A DNA stretch of 64,000 bases from Actinomycetes bacterium. Lineage in GTDB: Bacteria; Actinomycetota; Thermoleophilia; RBG-16-64-13. Where the stretch lies: the NCBI GenBank assembly GCA_024637035.1, contig JAGXFW010000014.1, forward strand, positions 177,904-241,903, in the 5' to 3' direction. Position 1 is the first letter of the stretch. The number at the start of each line of letters is the position of its first letter. Position numbers and translations under genes: made by a program. Shown here in pieces: positions 26,068-33,800 of this stretch. Under the pieces are notes generated by a model that saw only the letters and a list, made by a program, of their open reading frames with translations, did no database searches and was not told the DNA's origin.

Positions 26068-27332
26068 CACCCGCCCGCCCTTCTGCCGCCGACGATCGCC
26101 TCTAGGCCGCCGAACGCACGATCGAGGCGATCGAGCACCTCGTCCACGAGGGCCGGCTCGATGGTGAGCGGCGGGAGGAACTGCACCACGCTCGGGTCGT
26201 GGTACGCGTAGATCGCGAGAAGCCCGGCGTCGAATGCCGTCTTAGATAGGAGGGGACCGAACGCCGGGTCGGTGAGCTCCAGGCCGAGCATGAGCCCAAC
26301 GCCCCTCGACCCGGCGAACACGCGCGGGTGCGTGTCGCACAATTCGCGGAAGCCCGCCGTGAACCTGGCGCCCATGCTACAGACGTGATCGAGGAAGCCA
26401 GGTGCAGACGATAGTTCGAGCACTCGCGCGGCGACCGGACAGCCCAGTTCGGCGCCCCCGAACGTGGATATGTGAAGGAACGGATCTTCGTGGAACACGC
26501 TCTCGAGTTCCCGGCGGAACACCGTCGCGGTGAGCGGGAACACGCCGCCGGAGAGACCCTTGCCAAGCACCATGAGGTCCGGGGTCACACCGTAGTGATC
26601 CACCCCCCACAGTCGGCCGGTGCGGCCGAGGCCGGTCTGCACCTCGTCGATGATGAGCAACACGCCGGCGGCGTCACACATACCACGGACGCTCTTCAGG
26701 TAGCCCTCCGGGGGCACCGCGATGCCCAGCGTCGCGGGTATGGTCTCCAGGAGCACCGCCGCCACATGCGGCCCGAGGGCCGCCTCCATCGCGTCGACAT
26801 CTCCGAACTCCACCTGCGCGAATCCCGGCGCAGTGGGGCCGAAGGGGGCACTGAACTTCTCGTCGCCGGCCGCCAGAGCCAGCCCGGTGTGCCCGTGATA
26901 TCCGCCGCGGGCGCTCACGATACCCGGCCGGCCGGTGAACGCGCGCGCCACCTTGATGGCCAGATCGACCGCCTCTCCACCGCTCACTCCGAACACCGTG
27001 TACGTGAGATCGCCCGGAGTCAACTGGGAGAGACGCTCCGCGAGCGCGGCCCGTTGTGGGCTGACGAGATGATGATTCCCGATGTCGAGCTCATCGAGCG
27101 CCGCCCGCAGAGCAGCGACGCACTCCGGGTGCCGGTGGCCGAGGTTGAAGACGCCCCCGTTGCAGTGGCAGTCGATCAGGCGCCGTTCTCCTTCGACGTC
27201 CCAGAGGAACGGTCCCTCACGCCTCCCGAGGGCAAAATCCATGCCGGCCCGCTCGAAGAAGGCGATCTTGCCCGAAGAGACGTGCTCGGCGAAGAGAGCG
27301 AACACCTCGGCTCTCGATGGTTCTACCCGCAT
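26067..27332 (-). CDS. Class III PLP aminotransferase
   Basis: 421 residues of the omega-amino acid/ornithine-type aminotransferase family. Visible motifs are NLGHRHPECVAALR, GVSGGEAVDLAIKVARAFTG, the GYHGHTGLALA substrate loop, IIDEVQTGLGRTG (PLP-binding Asp) and the Schiff-base lysine in MVLGKGLSGGVFPLTA. It moves an amino group to or from a 2-oxoacid. As the first gene of the operon it could supply the 2-oxoacid for the downstream ferredoxin oxidoreductase. ATG 27332 has GGAAGG 9 nt upstream; the 70-residue upstream extension in frame is Arg/Cys-rich and not family-like. Confidence 0.87.
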   Translation of the reverse strand: MRVEPSRAEVFALFAEHVSSGKIAFFERAGMDFALGRREGPFLWDVEGERRLIDCHCNGGVFNLGHRHPECVAALRAALDELDIGNHHLVSPQRAALAERLSQLTPGDLTYTVFGVSGGEAVDLAIKVARAFTGRPGIVSARGGYHGHTGLALAAGDEKFSAPFGPTAPGFAQVEFGDVDAMEAALGPHVAAVLLETIPATLGIAVPPEGYLKSVRGMCDAAGVLLIIDEVQTGLGRTGRLWGVDHYGVTPDLMVLGKGLSGGVFPLTATVFRRELESVFHEDPFLHISTFGGAELGCPVAARVLELSSAPGFLDHVCSMGARFTAGFRELCDTHPRVFAGSRGVGLMLGLELTDPAFGPLLSKTAFDAGLLAIYAYHDPSVVQFLPPLTIEPALVDEVLDRLDRAFGGLEAIVGGRRAGG

Positions 27333-27788
27333 CCACACCACCCTTCCCATGGGGCCGCAGCATCCACATCTGGACTGTACTCCGCGCCGCAGTCGTCCCG
27401 CAACCCGGGGGCGATGATGCATGATCGGGGAATCACGCGCCGAAACGACCCCCAGCGCAGGAAACGGCGGTGCACGACGCTGAATCCTGCCCCGTTCTGT
27501 GTGCATATATGGCGTTGTGCAAGAGCAGTCCGAAGCGCACAATCATGACTAACGGAACCCAGCTGCCACGACCGCCGACGCGTGATCGGCACAGATGGCG
27601 GCCCGGCATATGTAGACTCCGACAAACGGACCCACCTTCGGGTGGCCCGCGCACAATGACCGATCGAGGTGGCACCCCTAGAATCAGGAACAAGGCGCGC
27701 CGACTCAAGAGAACCGCGAGCCGGTTGCTCGCTTGAGGGAACGGCCGCCCGATAGGCGGAACGAAACGCGTTCGACTGGAGGCGAGGA
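27333..27788. other. 456-bp divergent intergenic region
   Basis: No convincing gene. Towards gdhA it holds a promoter at 27515-27543, a short hairpin CCACC-TTCG-GGTGG near 27630-27642 and a roughly 240-nt leader. A short reading frame starting ATG 27545 runs to 27736 (MTNGTQL...), but is Arg/Pro-rich and unlikely to be a real protein; a leader peptide is not excluded. Confidence 0.5.
27515..27543 (+). promoter_or_regulatory. Candidate promoter for gdhA
   Basis: TTGTGC at 27515-27520 and CACAAT at 27538-27543 with a 17-bp spacer. It would give a leader of about 240 nt before the gdhA start. Confidence 0.4.
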
Positions 27789-29150
27789 ATGCAGGAGTAC
27801 GTCGCATCGATCTTGGCGCAAGTCAAGGCCAAGAACCCGGCAGAGCCCGAGTTCCACCAAGCGGTGGAGGAGGTCCTCGAGTCGCTCGAACCAGTACTCG
27901 AGCGCCACACGGAATACCGCGCCGCCAAGATCCTCGAGCGCATCGTCGAGCCCGAGCGCGTGATCATCTTCCGCATCCCCTGGATCGATGACCAGGGACT
28001 CGTGCAGGTGAACCGAGGGTTCCGCATCGAGATGAACAGTGCCATCGGCCCCTACAAGGGCGGGCTGCGCTTCCACCCGTCGGTGAACCTGGGCATCCTG
28101 AAGTTCCTGGCCTTCGAGCAGGTGTTCAAGAACTCCCTCACCACGTTGCCCATGGGCGGAGGCAAAGGCGGCTCTGACTTCGATCCGAAGGGCAAGAGCG
28201 ACAACGAGGTGATGCGCTTCTGTCAGAGCCTTATGACCGAGCTCTTCCGTCACATCGGCCCCAACACCGACGTGCCCGCCGGCGACATCGGCGTGGGCGG
28301 CCGCGAGATCGGCTACATGTTCGGCCAGTACAAGCGCCTGCGCAACGAGTTCACCGGCGTCCTCACGGGCAAGGGCATCAACTGGGGTGGGTCGCTCATC
28401 CGTCCGGAAGCCACCGGCTTCGGCACGATCTACTTCGCCCAGAACATGTTGGGCACCAGGGGCGAGACCCTTGAAGGCAAGACGTGCCTCGTGTCCGGCT
28501 CGGGTAACGTAGCTCAATTCGCTACCCAGAAGCTCATCGAACTCGGAGCCAAGCCGGTGACCCTCTCAGACTCGAACGGCTACATCTACGACGGGGCAGG
28601 CATCGACGGGGGGAAACTCAACTTCGTCATGGACCTCAAGAACAAGCGTCGCGGCCGCATCAAGGAATACGTCGAGACGTACCCGTCGGCGGTGTACACC
28701 GAAGTCGAAATGGGCGCCGAAGTGAACCCCATGTGGGATCACGTCGCCGACTGCGCCTTCCCCTGCGCCACCCAGAACGAGATCAGCCCCACCGATGCCG
28801 CCAACCTGCTGAAGAACGGCGTGCACCTTGTGAGCGAGGGTGCGAACATGCCCACGATGCCAGACGGTGTCACCCAGTTTCTCGCCGCGGGCATCCTCTA
28901 CGGACCGGGCAAAGCCTCGAACGCCGGCGGCGTCGCGGTGTCCGGTCTCGAGATGACGCAGAACAGCATGCGGCTCAACTGGAGTCGCGAAGAGGTCGAT
29001 CAACACCTGCACCGCATCATGCACGACGTGCACGCCTCGTGCGTCCAGGCCGCCGACATGTACGGCACCCCTGGCAACTACGTGAACGGCGCCAACATCG
29101 CCGGCTTCCTGAAAGTCGCGAACGCCATGCTCGACCAGGGCGTGGTGTAG
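27789..29150 (+). CDS. gdhA: Glutamate dehydrogenase, hexameric NADP-type
   Basis: 453 residues, the standard length for hexameric bacterial GdhA. The substrate site is in YKGGLRFHPSVNLGILKFLA, the catalytic lysine in LPMGGGKGGSDFDPKGKS, the second domain has SGSGNVAQFATQKL (dinucleotide binding), and PCATQNEI and LVSEGANMPT follow. It interconverts glutamate with 2-oxoglutarate and ammonia. GGAGG lies 6 nt before the ATG. It is divergent from the aminotransferase/2-oxoacid oxidoreductase operon, so the two sides may share control of amino-acid oxidation. It is followed by a strong hairpin. Confidence 0.95.
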   Translation: MQEYVASILAQVKAKNPAEPEFHQAVEEVLESLEPVLERHTEYRAAKILERIVEPERVIIFRIPWIDDQGLVQVNRGFRIEMNSAIGPYKGGLRFHPSVNLGILKFLAFEQVFKNSLTTLPMGGGKGGSDFDPKGKSDNEVMRFCQSLMTELFRHIGPNTDVPAGDIGVGGREIGYMFGQYKRLRNEFTGVLTGKGINWGGSLIRPEATGFGTIYFAQNMLGTRGETLEGKTCLVSGSGNVAQFATQKLIELGAKPVTLSDSNGYIYDGAGIDGGKLNFVMDLKNKRRGRIKEYVETYPSAVYTEVEMGAEVNPMWDHVADCAFPCATQNEISPTDAANLLKNGVHLVSEGANMPTMPDGVTQFLAAGILYGPGKASNAGGVAVSGLEMTQNSMRLNWSREEVDQHLHRIMHDVHASCVQAADMYGTPGNYVNGANIAGFLKVANAMLDQGVV

Positions 29151-29170
29151 GCCGAAACGAGAGTCACCTG

Positions 29171-29205
29171 AAGGTGGGCGGCGCCCGAGTGGCGCCGCCC
29201 ACCTT
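29171..29205 (+). terminator. Perfect 15-bp hairpin terminator after gdhA
   Basis: AAGGTGGGCGGCGCC pairs with GGCGCCGCCCACCTT around CGAGT, starting about 20 nt after the stop. The T-tract is short (TT in the stem end). A second small hairpin (GCATCC-GCC-GGATGC) follows directly. Confidence 0.8.
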
Positions 29206-29393
29206 CATGGCATCCGCCGGATGCGCGAGCGCCTGTTGACGGCCTCGGCGCTGGTCGTTCGACTGCAAGCGACCGCCGGCCGATCCGGCGACGCGAGCCT
29301 TCCGGCGACGCGGACACTTGGTATCCTGTGGGGGTAGAGGGGGGCCGCTCGGCACGGGCGACGCCCGCCCCGAGCGCCGATCCGGGGAGTCTC

Positions 29394-32363
29394 ATGCCTT
29401 CGATCCACGATCTGCTTACCGATCTCAGCAATCGTAGCCGCTTCCAGGACTTCGAGGTCCTGATGTCCTCCCGCGTGGAGAACATCATCTTGGTCTCGAG
29501 TCTCTACGACAAGTTCATACTCCAGGAAGACGGCCAGCTGAGCGAGGTGATCCTCGGCGAGTTCCTCGACCTGCACCTGCACCACACCACCGGGCTGACA
29601 CACGTTGCCACGGGCACTGAAGCCCTCGAGCTGGCCCGCTCCAACTCGACGTTCAACTTGATCATCACCGCCATCAACGTGGGCGACATGAACGCGGTCG
29701 AGTTGGCAGAGAAGGCCCGTGAAGCGGGCCTCGACGTGCCCATAATCGTGCTGGCCTACGACGGCGGCGAGCTCTCCGACTTCATCAATCGACACGATGT
29801 CTCCAAGATCGACAAGATGTTCCTGTGGCAGGGTGACGTCCGTATCCTGCTCGCGATCATCAAGCATGTGGAAGACAGGATGAACGTGGAGCACGACACG
29901 CAGATCGCCGGAGTGCAGGTGATCCTCGTGGTCGAGGACAGCATCCGATACTACTCATCGTTCTTGCCGATGATCTTCACGGAGCTGATCCGCTACTCAC
30001 AGCGACTCATCCCCGGCGGCATGAACATCGCCCACAAGATCCTCCGGATGCGGGCGCGGCCGAAGATCCTTCTTTGCACGACGTTCGAAGAGGCGTGGGA
30101 TATGTTCACGCGCTACCAGCAAGACGTGCTGGGCATCATCTCCGACATCGAGTTCCCACGGAACGGCGAACTCGACCCGGAAGCCGGCGTCTTGTTCGCC
30201 AGCCGGGTGCGCGAACTATGGCCCGACGTGTCGATCGTGTTGCAGTCGGGCCGCCCCGAGAACGAAGCGTTGGCCAAGAAGGTGGGGGCTTCCTTCCTCC
30301 TCAAGGGATCGGTCACGTTGCTGCACGACCTTCGCCGGGTCATGATCGAGCAGTTCTCGTTCGGCGACTTCGTGTTCCGCTCCCCCGACGGCACGGAGAT
30401 CGACCGCGCGGGCGATCTGCGTACGCTCGCCGAGAAGCTTCACACCGTGCCCGTGGAGAGCACGGCGTTCCACGCCGAGCGGAACCACTTCTCGCGTTGG
30501 CTGAAGGCCCGCACCGAGTTCGCGCTCGCCCACCGGCTGCGACCCCGAAGGATCAGTGATTACGCGAATCCCGAGGACATGAAGACGGACCTCATCCACA
30601 CGATCGAGGAGTACCGCCGCGAGCAGGGGCGCATCATCATCGCCGACTTCGATCACCGCAGCTTCGACACGACAAGCAGTTTCAGTCGTATCGGCGGAGG
30701 GTCGCTCGGTGGCAAGGCCCGCGCCCTGGCATTCGTGCGTCACCTCCTGAGCGCGATCGACATGACCGCGCGCTTTCCTGGAGTGCAGGTGTCCGTTCCC
30801 CCCTCGGTGGTGTTGGGCACCGATGTATTCGACCAATTCCTCGACCGCAACGACCTGCGCGACTTCGCCATCCGTTCCACGGACACCGATGAGGTGCGGA
30901 GAAGGTTCCTCTCCGCGCCGTTACCCCACGAGGTCACGCGCGATCTCGCATCGTTCCTCGAGCTGATCACGTATCCCCTTGCGGTGCGCTCGTCGAGCCT
31001 GTTGGAGGACTCGCAGTATCAACCACTCGCGGGCGTCTACGAGACGTACATGCTGCCGAACAACCACCCGGACGCGCGTCAACGCCTCCACCACCTCGAG
31101 GCTTCGATCAAGAACGTCTACGCATCGACGTTCTCCACCCACGCCAAGAGCTATCTGGACGCCACGCCGTACCGCCTGGAGGAAGAGAAGATGGCGGTGA
31201 TCGTGCAGAAGGTGGCGGGCGCCCCTCACGAAGAACGCTTCTATCCGGAGATCTCGGGAGTGGCCCGCTCCTACAACTTCTACCCAACCGACCCGATGAA
31301 GGCCGAGGACGGCGTGGCTGTCGTGGCCCTCGGGCTGGGTCGCACTGTGGTGCGCGGCGAGCGGGCACACAGCTTCTGTCCGAGGTACCCCCGCCATCAA
31401 CTGATCACCGGCAGTCTCGACGACACACTGCGCAACTCGCAGCGTTCGTTCTGGGCGATCGAACTCGGCCCGTTGGGCGACGACACCTCGCCCGATGTGT
31501 GGGAGAGGCAATTCGACCTGGAGACGGCCGAGGCCGACGGGACTCTTGCCCAGGTCGGGTCGACCTACTCGCCGGAGAACGAAGCCCTCTATGACGGCAT
31601 CTCGCGCGACGGCGTGCGCGTGGTGAACTTCGCTCCCCTCCTGAAGTTCGACTTGTTCCCTCTCGCCGCCATGCTCGACATCCTCCTCGACATCGGGGCC
31701 CAGGGCATGGGCATGCCGGTGGAGATCGAGTTCGCCGCGAATCTCACCACCGCCCCAGGCTCACCCAAGGAGTTCGCCTTCCTGCAGATGCGGCCCATGG
31801 GTCTCTCGCGGGAGACCGAGGAGCTCACTATCGAGGATATCCACAGCGACCGAGTGCTCTGTCATAGCAGCAGCACCTTGGGTAACGGGCGGCTCGACGG
31901 TATCCGCGACGTACTCGTGGTCGACATCGACCGGTTCGATCGCTCGCGCAGCGCGGAAGCGGCCCGCGAGGTCGCGCGGTTCAACTCGAAGCTCGCCCGA
32001 GACGGTACCCGGTACATCCTCATCGGTGTGGGGCGTTGGGGCTCGGCCGATCCTTGGCTCGGCATGCCCGTCACGTGGGATGAGATCGCGAACGCCAAGG
32101 TTATCGTCGAGTCTGAGTTGAAGGACATCGCCGTCACGCCGTCTCAGGGCAGCCATTTCTTCCAGAACCTCACATCGTTCCGGGTGGGTTACTTCACCGT
32201 CAACCCGGAGTCGGGCGGCGGACACGTCGACTGGGATTGGCTCGCGCGCCAGGAGGCGGTCGAAGAAAGTGAGTTCGTGCGTCACTTGCGCTTCGATGAG
32301 CCGTTCGAAGTGACGATGAACGGTGCGAAGCGGCAGGGGATCATCCTGAAGCCCTCGACATAG
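29394..32363 (+). CDS. Receiver-like / PEP-synthase N-domain signalling protein
   Basis: 989 residues. Two receiver-like folds occupy about 25-165 and 185-345. In the first, the expected phospho-Asp is replaced (LIITAINVGDMNAVEL); in the second, acidic residues VVEDS and GIISDIEF are kept. A pyruvate phosphate dikinase/PEP synthase nucleotide-binding domain follows (about 440-830) with SRIGGGSLGGKARALAFVR, AVRSSSLLEDSQ and FLQMRPMG. The swivelling phospho-His domain and the PEP/pyruvate barrel of true PEP synthase are absent, so it is unlikely to make PEP. Similar proteins occur in anaerobes and Bacteroidetes without known function. ATG 29394 has GGGGAG 4 nt upstream. Confidence 0.78.
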   Translation: MPSIHDLLTDLSNRSRFQDFEVLMSSRVENIILVSSLYDKFILQEDGQLSEVILGEFLDLHLHHTTGLTHVATGTEALELARSNSTFNLIITAINVGDMNAVELAEKAREAGLDVPIIVLAYDGGELSDFINRHDVSKIDKMFLWQGDVRILLAIIKHVEDRMNVEHDTQIAGVQVILVVEDSIRYYSSFLPMIFTELIRYSQRLIPGGMNIAHKILRMRARPKILLCTTFEEAWDMFTRYQQDVLGIISDIEFPRNGELDPEAGVLFASRVRELWPDVSIVLQSGRPENEALAKKVGASFLLKGSVTLLHDLRRVMIEQFSFGDFVFRSPDGTEIDRAGDLRTLAEKLHTVPVESTAFHAERNHFSRWLKARTEFALAHRLRPRRISDYANPEDMKTDLIHTIEEYRREQGRIIIADFDHRSFDTTSSFSRIGGGSLGGKARALAFVRHLLSAIDMTARFPGVQVSVPPSVVLGTDVFDQFLDRNDLRDFAIRSTDTDEVRRRFLSAPLPHEVTRDLASFLELITYPLAVRSSSLLEDSQYQPLAGVYETYMLPNNHPDARQRLHHLEASIKNVYASTFSTHAKSYLDATPYRLEEEKMAVIVQKVAGAPHEERFYPEISGVARSYNFYPTDPMKAEDGVAVVALGLGRTVVRGERAHSFCPRYPRHQLITGSLDDTLRNSQRSFWAIELGPLGDDTSPDVWERQFDLETAEADGTLAQVGSTYSPENEALYDGISRDGVRVVNFAPLLKFDLFPLAAMLDILLDIGAQGMGMPVEIEFAANLTTAPGSPKEFAFLQMRPMGLSRETEELTIEDIHSDRVLCHSSSTLGNGRLDGIRDVLVVDIDRFDRSRSAEAAREVARFNSKLARDGTRYILIGVGRWGSADPWLGMPVTWDEIANAKVIVESELKDIAVTPSQGSHFFQNLTSFRVGYFTVNPESGGGHVDWDWLARQEAVEESEFVRHLRFDEPFEVTMNGAKRQGIILKPST

Positions 32364-32445
32364 ACGTGGATTCGCCGGGCTCTCGGTGGCAGACCCGGGA
32401 TGCCGCGGGGCCCGAGTGCGGCGAGAAGCGGCTGAGAGGGTAGAC

Positions 32446-33705
32446 ATGTTCGAGATCGTGAGAGCGGTCGCCGCGTTGCGGAACGAAGCGGAGAGCGACC
32501 AACTTGGCAGGATAGGCCGGCTCGTGCGCTTTGTGAGGGAGAGCGGGAACTACCCTCCGCTCCGCATGGTCGAGAGCCAGGTGAACGAACCTGAGACGGT
32601 CATCGAGGGGCGCCCCTACCTGATGTTCGGCGCGAACAACTACCTCAGCCTATCCGAGGATGAGGGCGTCAAGGCGGCGGCCATTCGGGCGATCGCCCGC
32701 TACGGCATAGGCCCCGGCGGATCCCGCCACATGAGCGGCACGGTAGACATCATCGTCGAGTTGGAGAGGCGTCTCGCCGATCTCACCGGCATGGAAGCGT
32801 GTATGACCCTCCCGACCGGTTACATGGCGAACGTGGGGGTCATACGGTCTCTCACCTGCGAGTTCCTGGGCCGCATGCCCTATTCCGACCGCGAGAGCGT
32901 CGTGCTCGTCGACGAGTACATCCACGGCTCCGTGAGCGACGGTTGCGACCTAGCCGGCGTGCGGACGCTGCGATTCAACCACAATAGCCTCGACGACCTC
33001 AGGCGCAGGCTGGAAGAGACCCAAGACTACCCGAACCGGGTGATCGTCACCGAGGGCGTGTTCTGTCTCGAAGGAGAGATCGTCGACATCCCGGCGTACG
33101 CGGCCGTCGCACGCGAGTGGGACGCGAAGCTCCTGGTGGATGACGCACATGCGATCGGCGTCCTCGGCCCGCGAGGAGGCGGATCGGCCGACTATCACGG
33201 CTGCGCCGACGGGATCGACGTAGTAACGGGCAGCCTTGACAAAGCGTTCGGCGGCACCGGCGGCTACATCGCCGGCAGCCGCACTCTCATCGACTACCTC
33301 TGGCTCACGTTGCGCTCGAACTACCTCTCGTCAGCGCTGCCGTGCGGCATGGCCGGCGCCATGCTCGAAGTCATCGACCGCGTGGAGGTCGCGACCGATA
33401 TCCGTGCCGAACTGGCCTCCAAAGCACGTTGGCTGCGCGCCGCCCTCCGGGCGGAGGGATTCACCGTCCTAGGCACCCACGACATCCCTTCGGTGCTGCT
33501 CTTCATCGGCAACGAGGAGAAGGGGATCGCCTTCGCCGACGGGCTCCTCGAGTCCGGGATCTTCTGCCCGCTCATGCGCTGGCCGGCGGTCCCCCCCGGA
33601 CGCTCCCGCTTCCGGCTGAGTCTCATGGCCCGGCACGAACAGCGACACCTGGAGGCCCTCGTGGAGGCCTGCGTCACGGTGGGAGAACGCCTCGGGATCA
33701 CCTAG
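32446..33705 (+). CDS. Alpha-oxoamine synthase family aminotransferase (KBL/AONS/SPT-like)
   Basis: 419 residues of PLP fold type I. Characteristic motifs are FGANNYLSLSEDE, GIGPGGSRHMSGT, the LVDDAHAIGVLG Asp/His pair, and the Schiff-base lysine in TGSLDKAFGGTGGYI. These enzymes condense an amino acid with an acyl-CoA and release CO2 and CoA: 2-amino-3-ketobutyrate, 8-amino-7-oxononanoate or 3-ketosphinganine. Length and the C-terminal SLMARHEQRHLEALVEA do not decide between them; the conservative insertion between GSRHMSGT and the Asp/His motif is SPT-like. GAGAGGG lies 5 nt before ATG 32446. It follows the receiver/PEP-synthase-like gene by 82 nt and may be co-transcribed. Confidence 0.8.
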   Translation: MFEIVRAVAALRNEAESDQLGRIGRLVRFVRESGNYPPLRMVESQVNEPETVIEGRPYLMFGANNYLSLSEDEGVKAAAIRAIARYGIGPGGSRHMSGTVDIIVELERRLADLTGMEACMTLPTGYMANVGVIRSLTCEFLGRMPYSDRESVVLVDEYIHGSVSDGCDLAGVRTLRFNHNSLDDLRRRLEETQDYPNRVIVTEGVFCLEGEIVDIPAYAAVAREWDAKLLVDDAHAIGVLGPRGGGSADYHGCADGIDVVTGSLDKAFGGTGGYIAGSRTLIDYLWLTLRSNYLSSALPCGMAGAMLEVIDRVEVATDIRAELASKARWLRAALRAEGFTVLGTHDIPSVLLFIGNEEKGIAFADGLLESGIFCPLMRWPAVPPGRSRFRLSLMARHEQRHLEALVEACVTVGERLGIT

Positions 33706-33763
33706 GAGCAGGCACCGGGAGCCGACTGCTCAGGGAGTGCGGCGGTCGGAATCCGCGGCGCAT

Positions 33764-33800
33764 CCGCGCTCAGACTGCCGCACCCGCGCTCAGACTGCCG
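33764..33800. repeat. 17-bp direct repeat at the histidine-kinase stop codon
   Basis: CCGCGCTCAGACTGCCG occurs at 33764-33780 and identically at 33784-33800. The second copy covers the stop codon of the leftward histidine kinase gene. It lies between two convergent genes and may be a slippage duplication. Confidence 0.85.

Noticed and set aside
27540..27565. 26-bp sequence shared (22/26) with 36582-36607, both starting ATGACTAA
   Set aside because: Agreement of this level over 26 bp is expected by chance in 64 kb when both strands are compared; the sequence between differs and the positions relative to genes differ.
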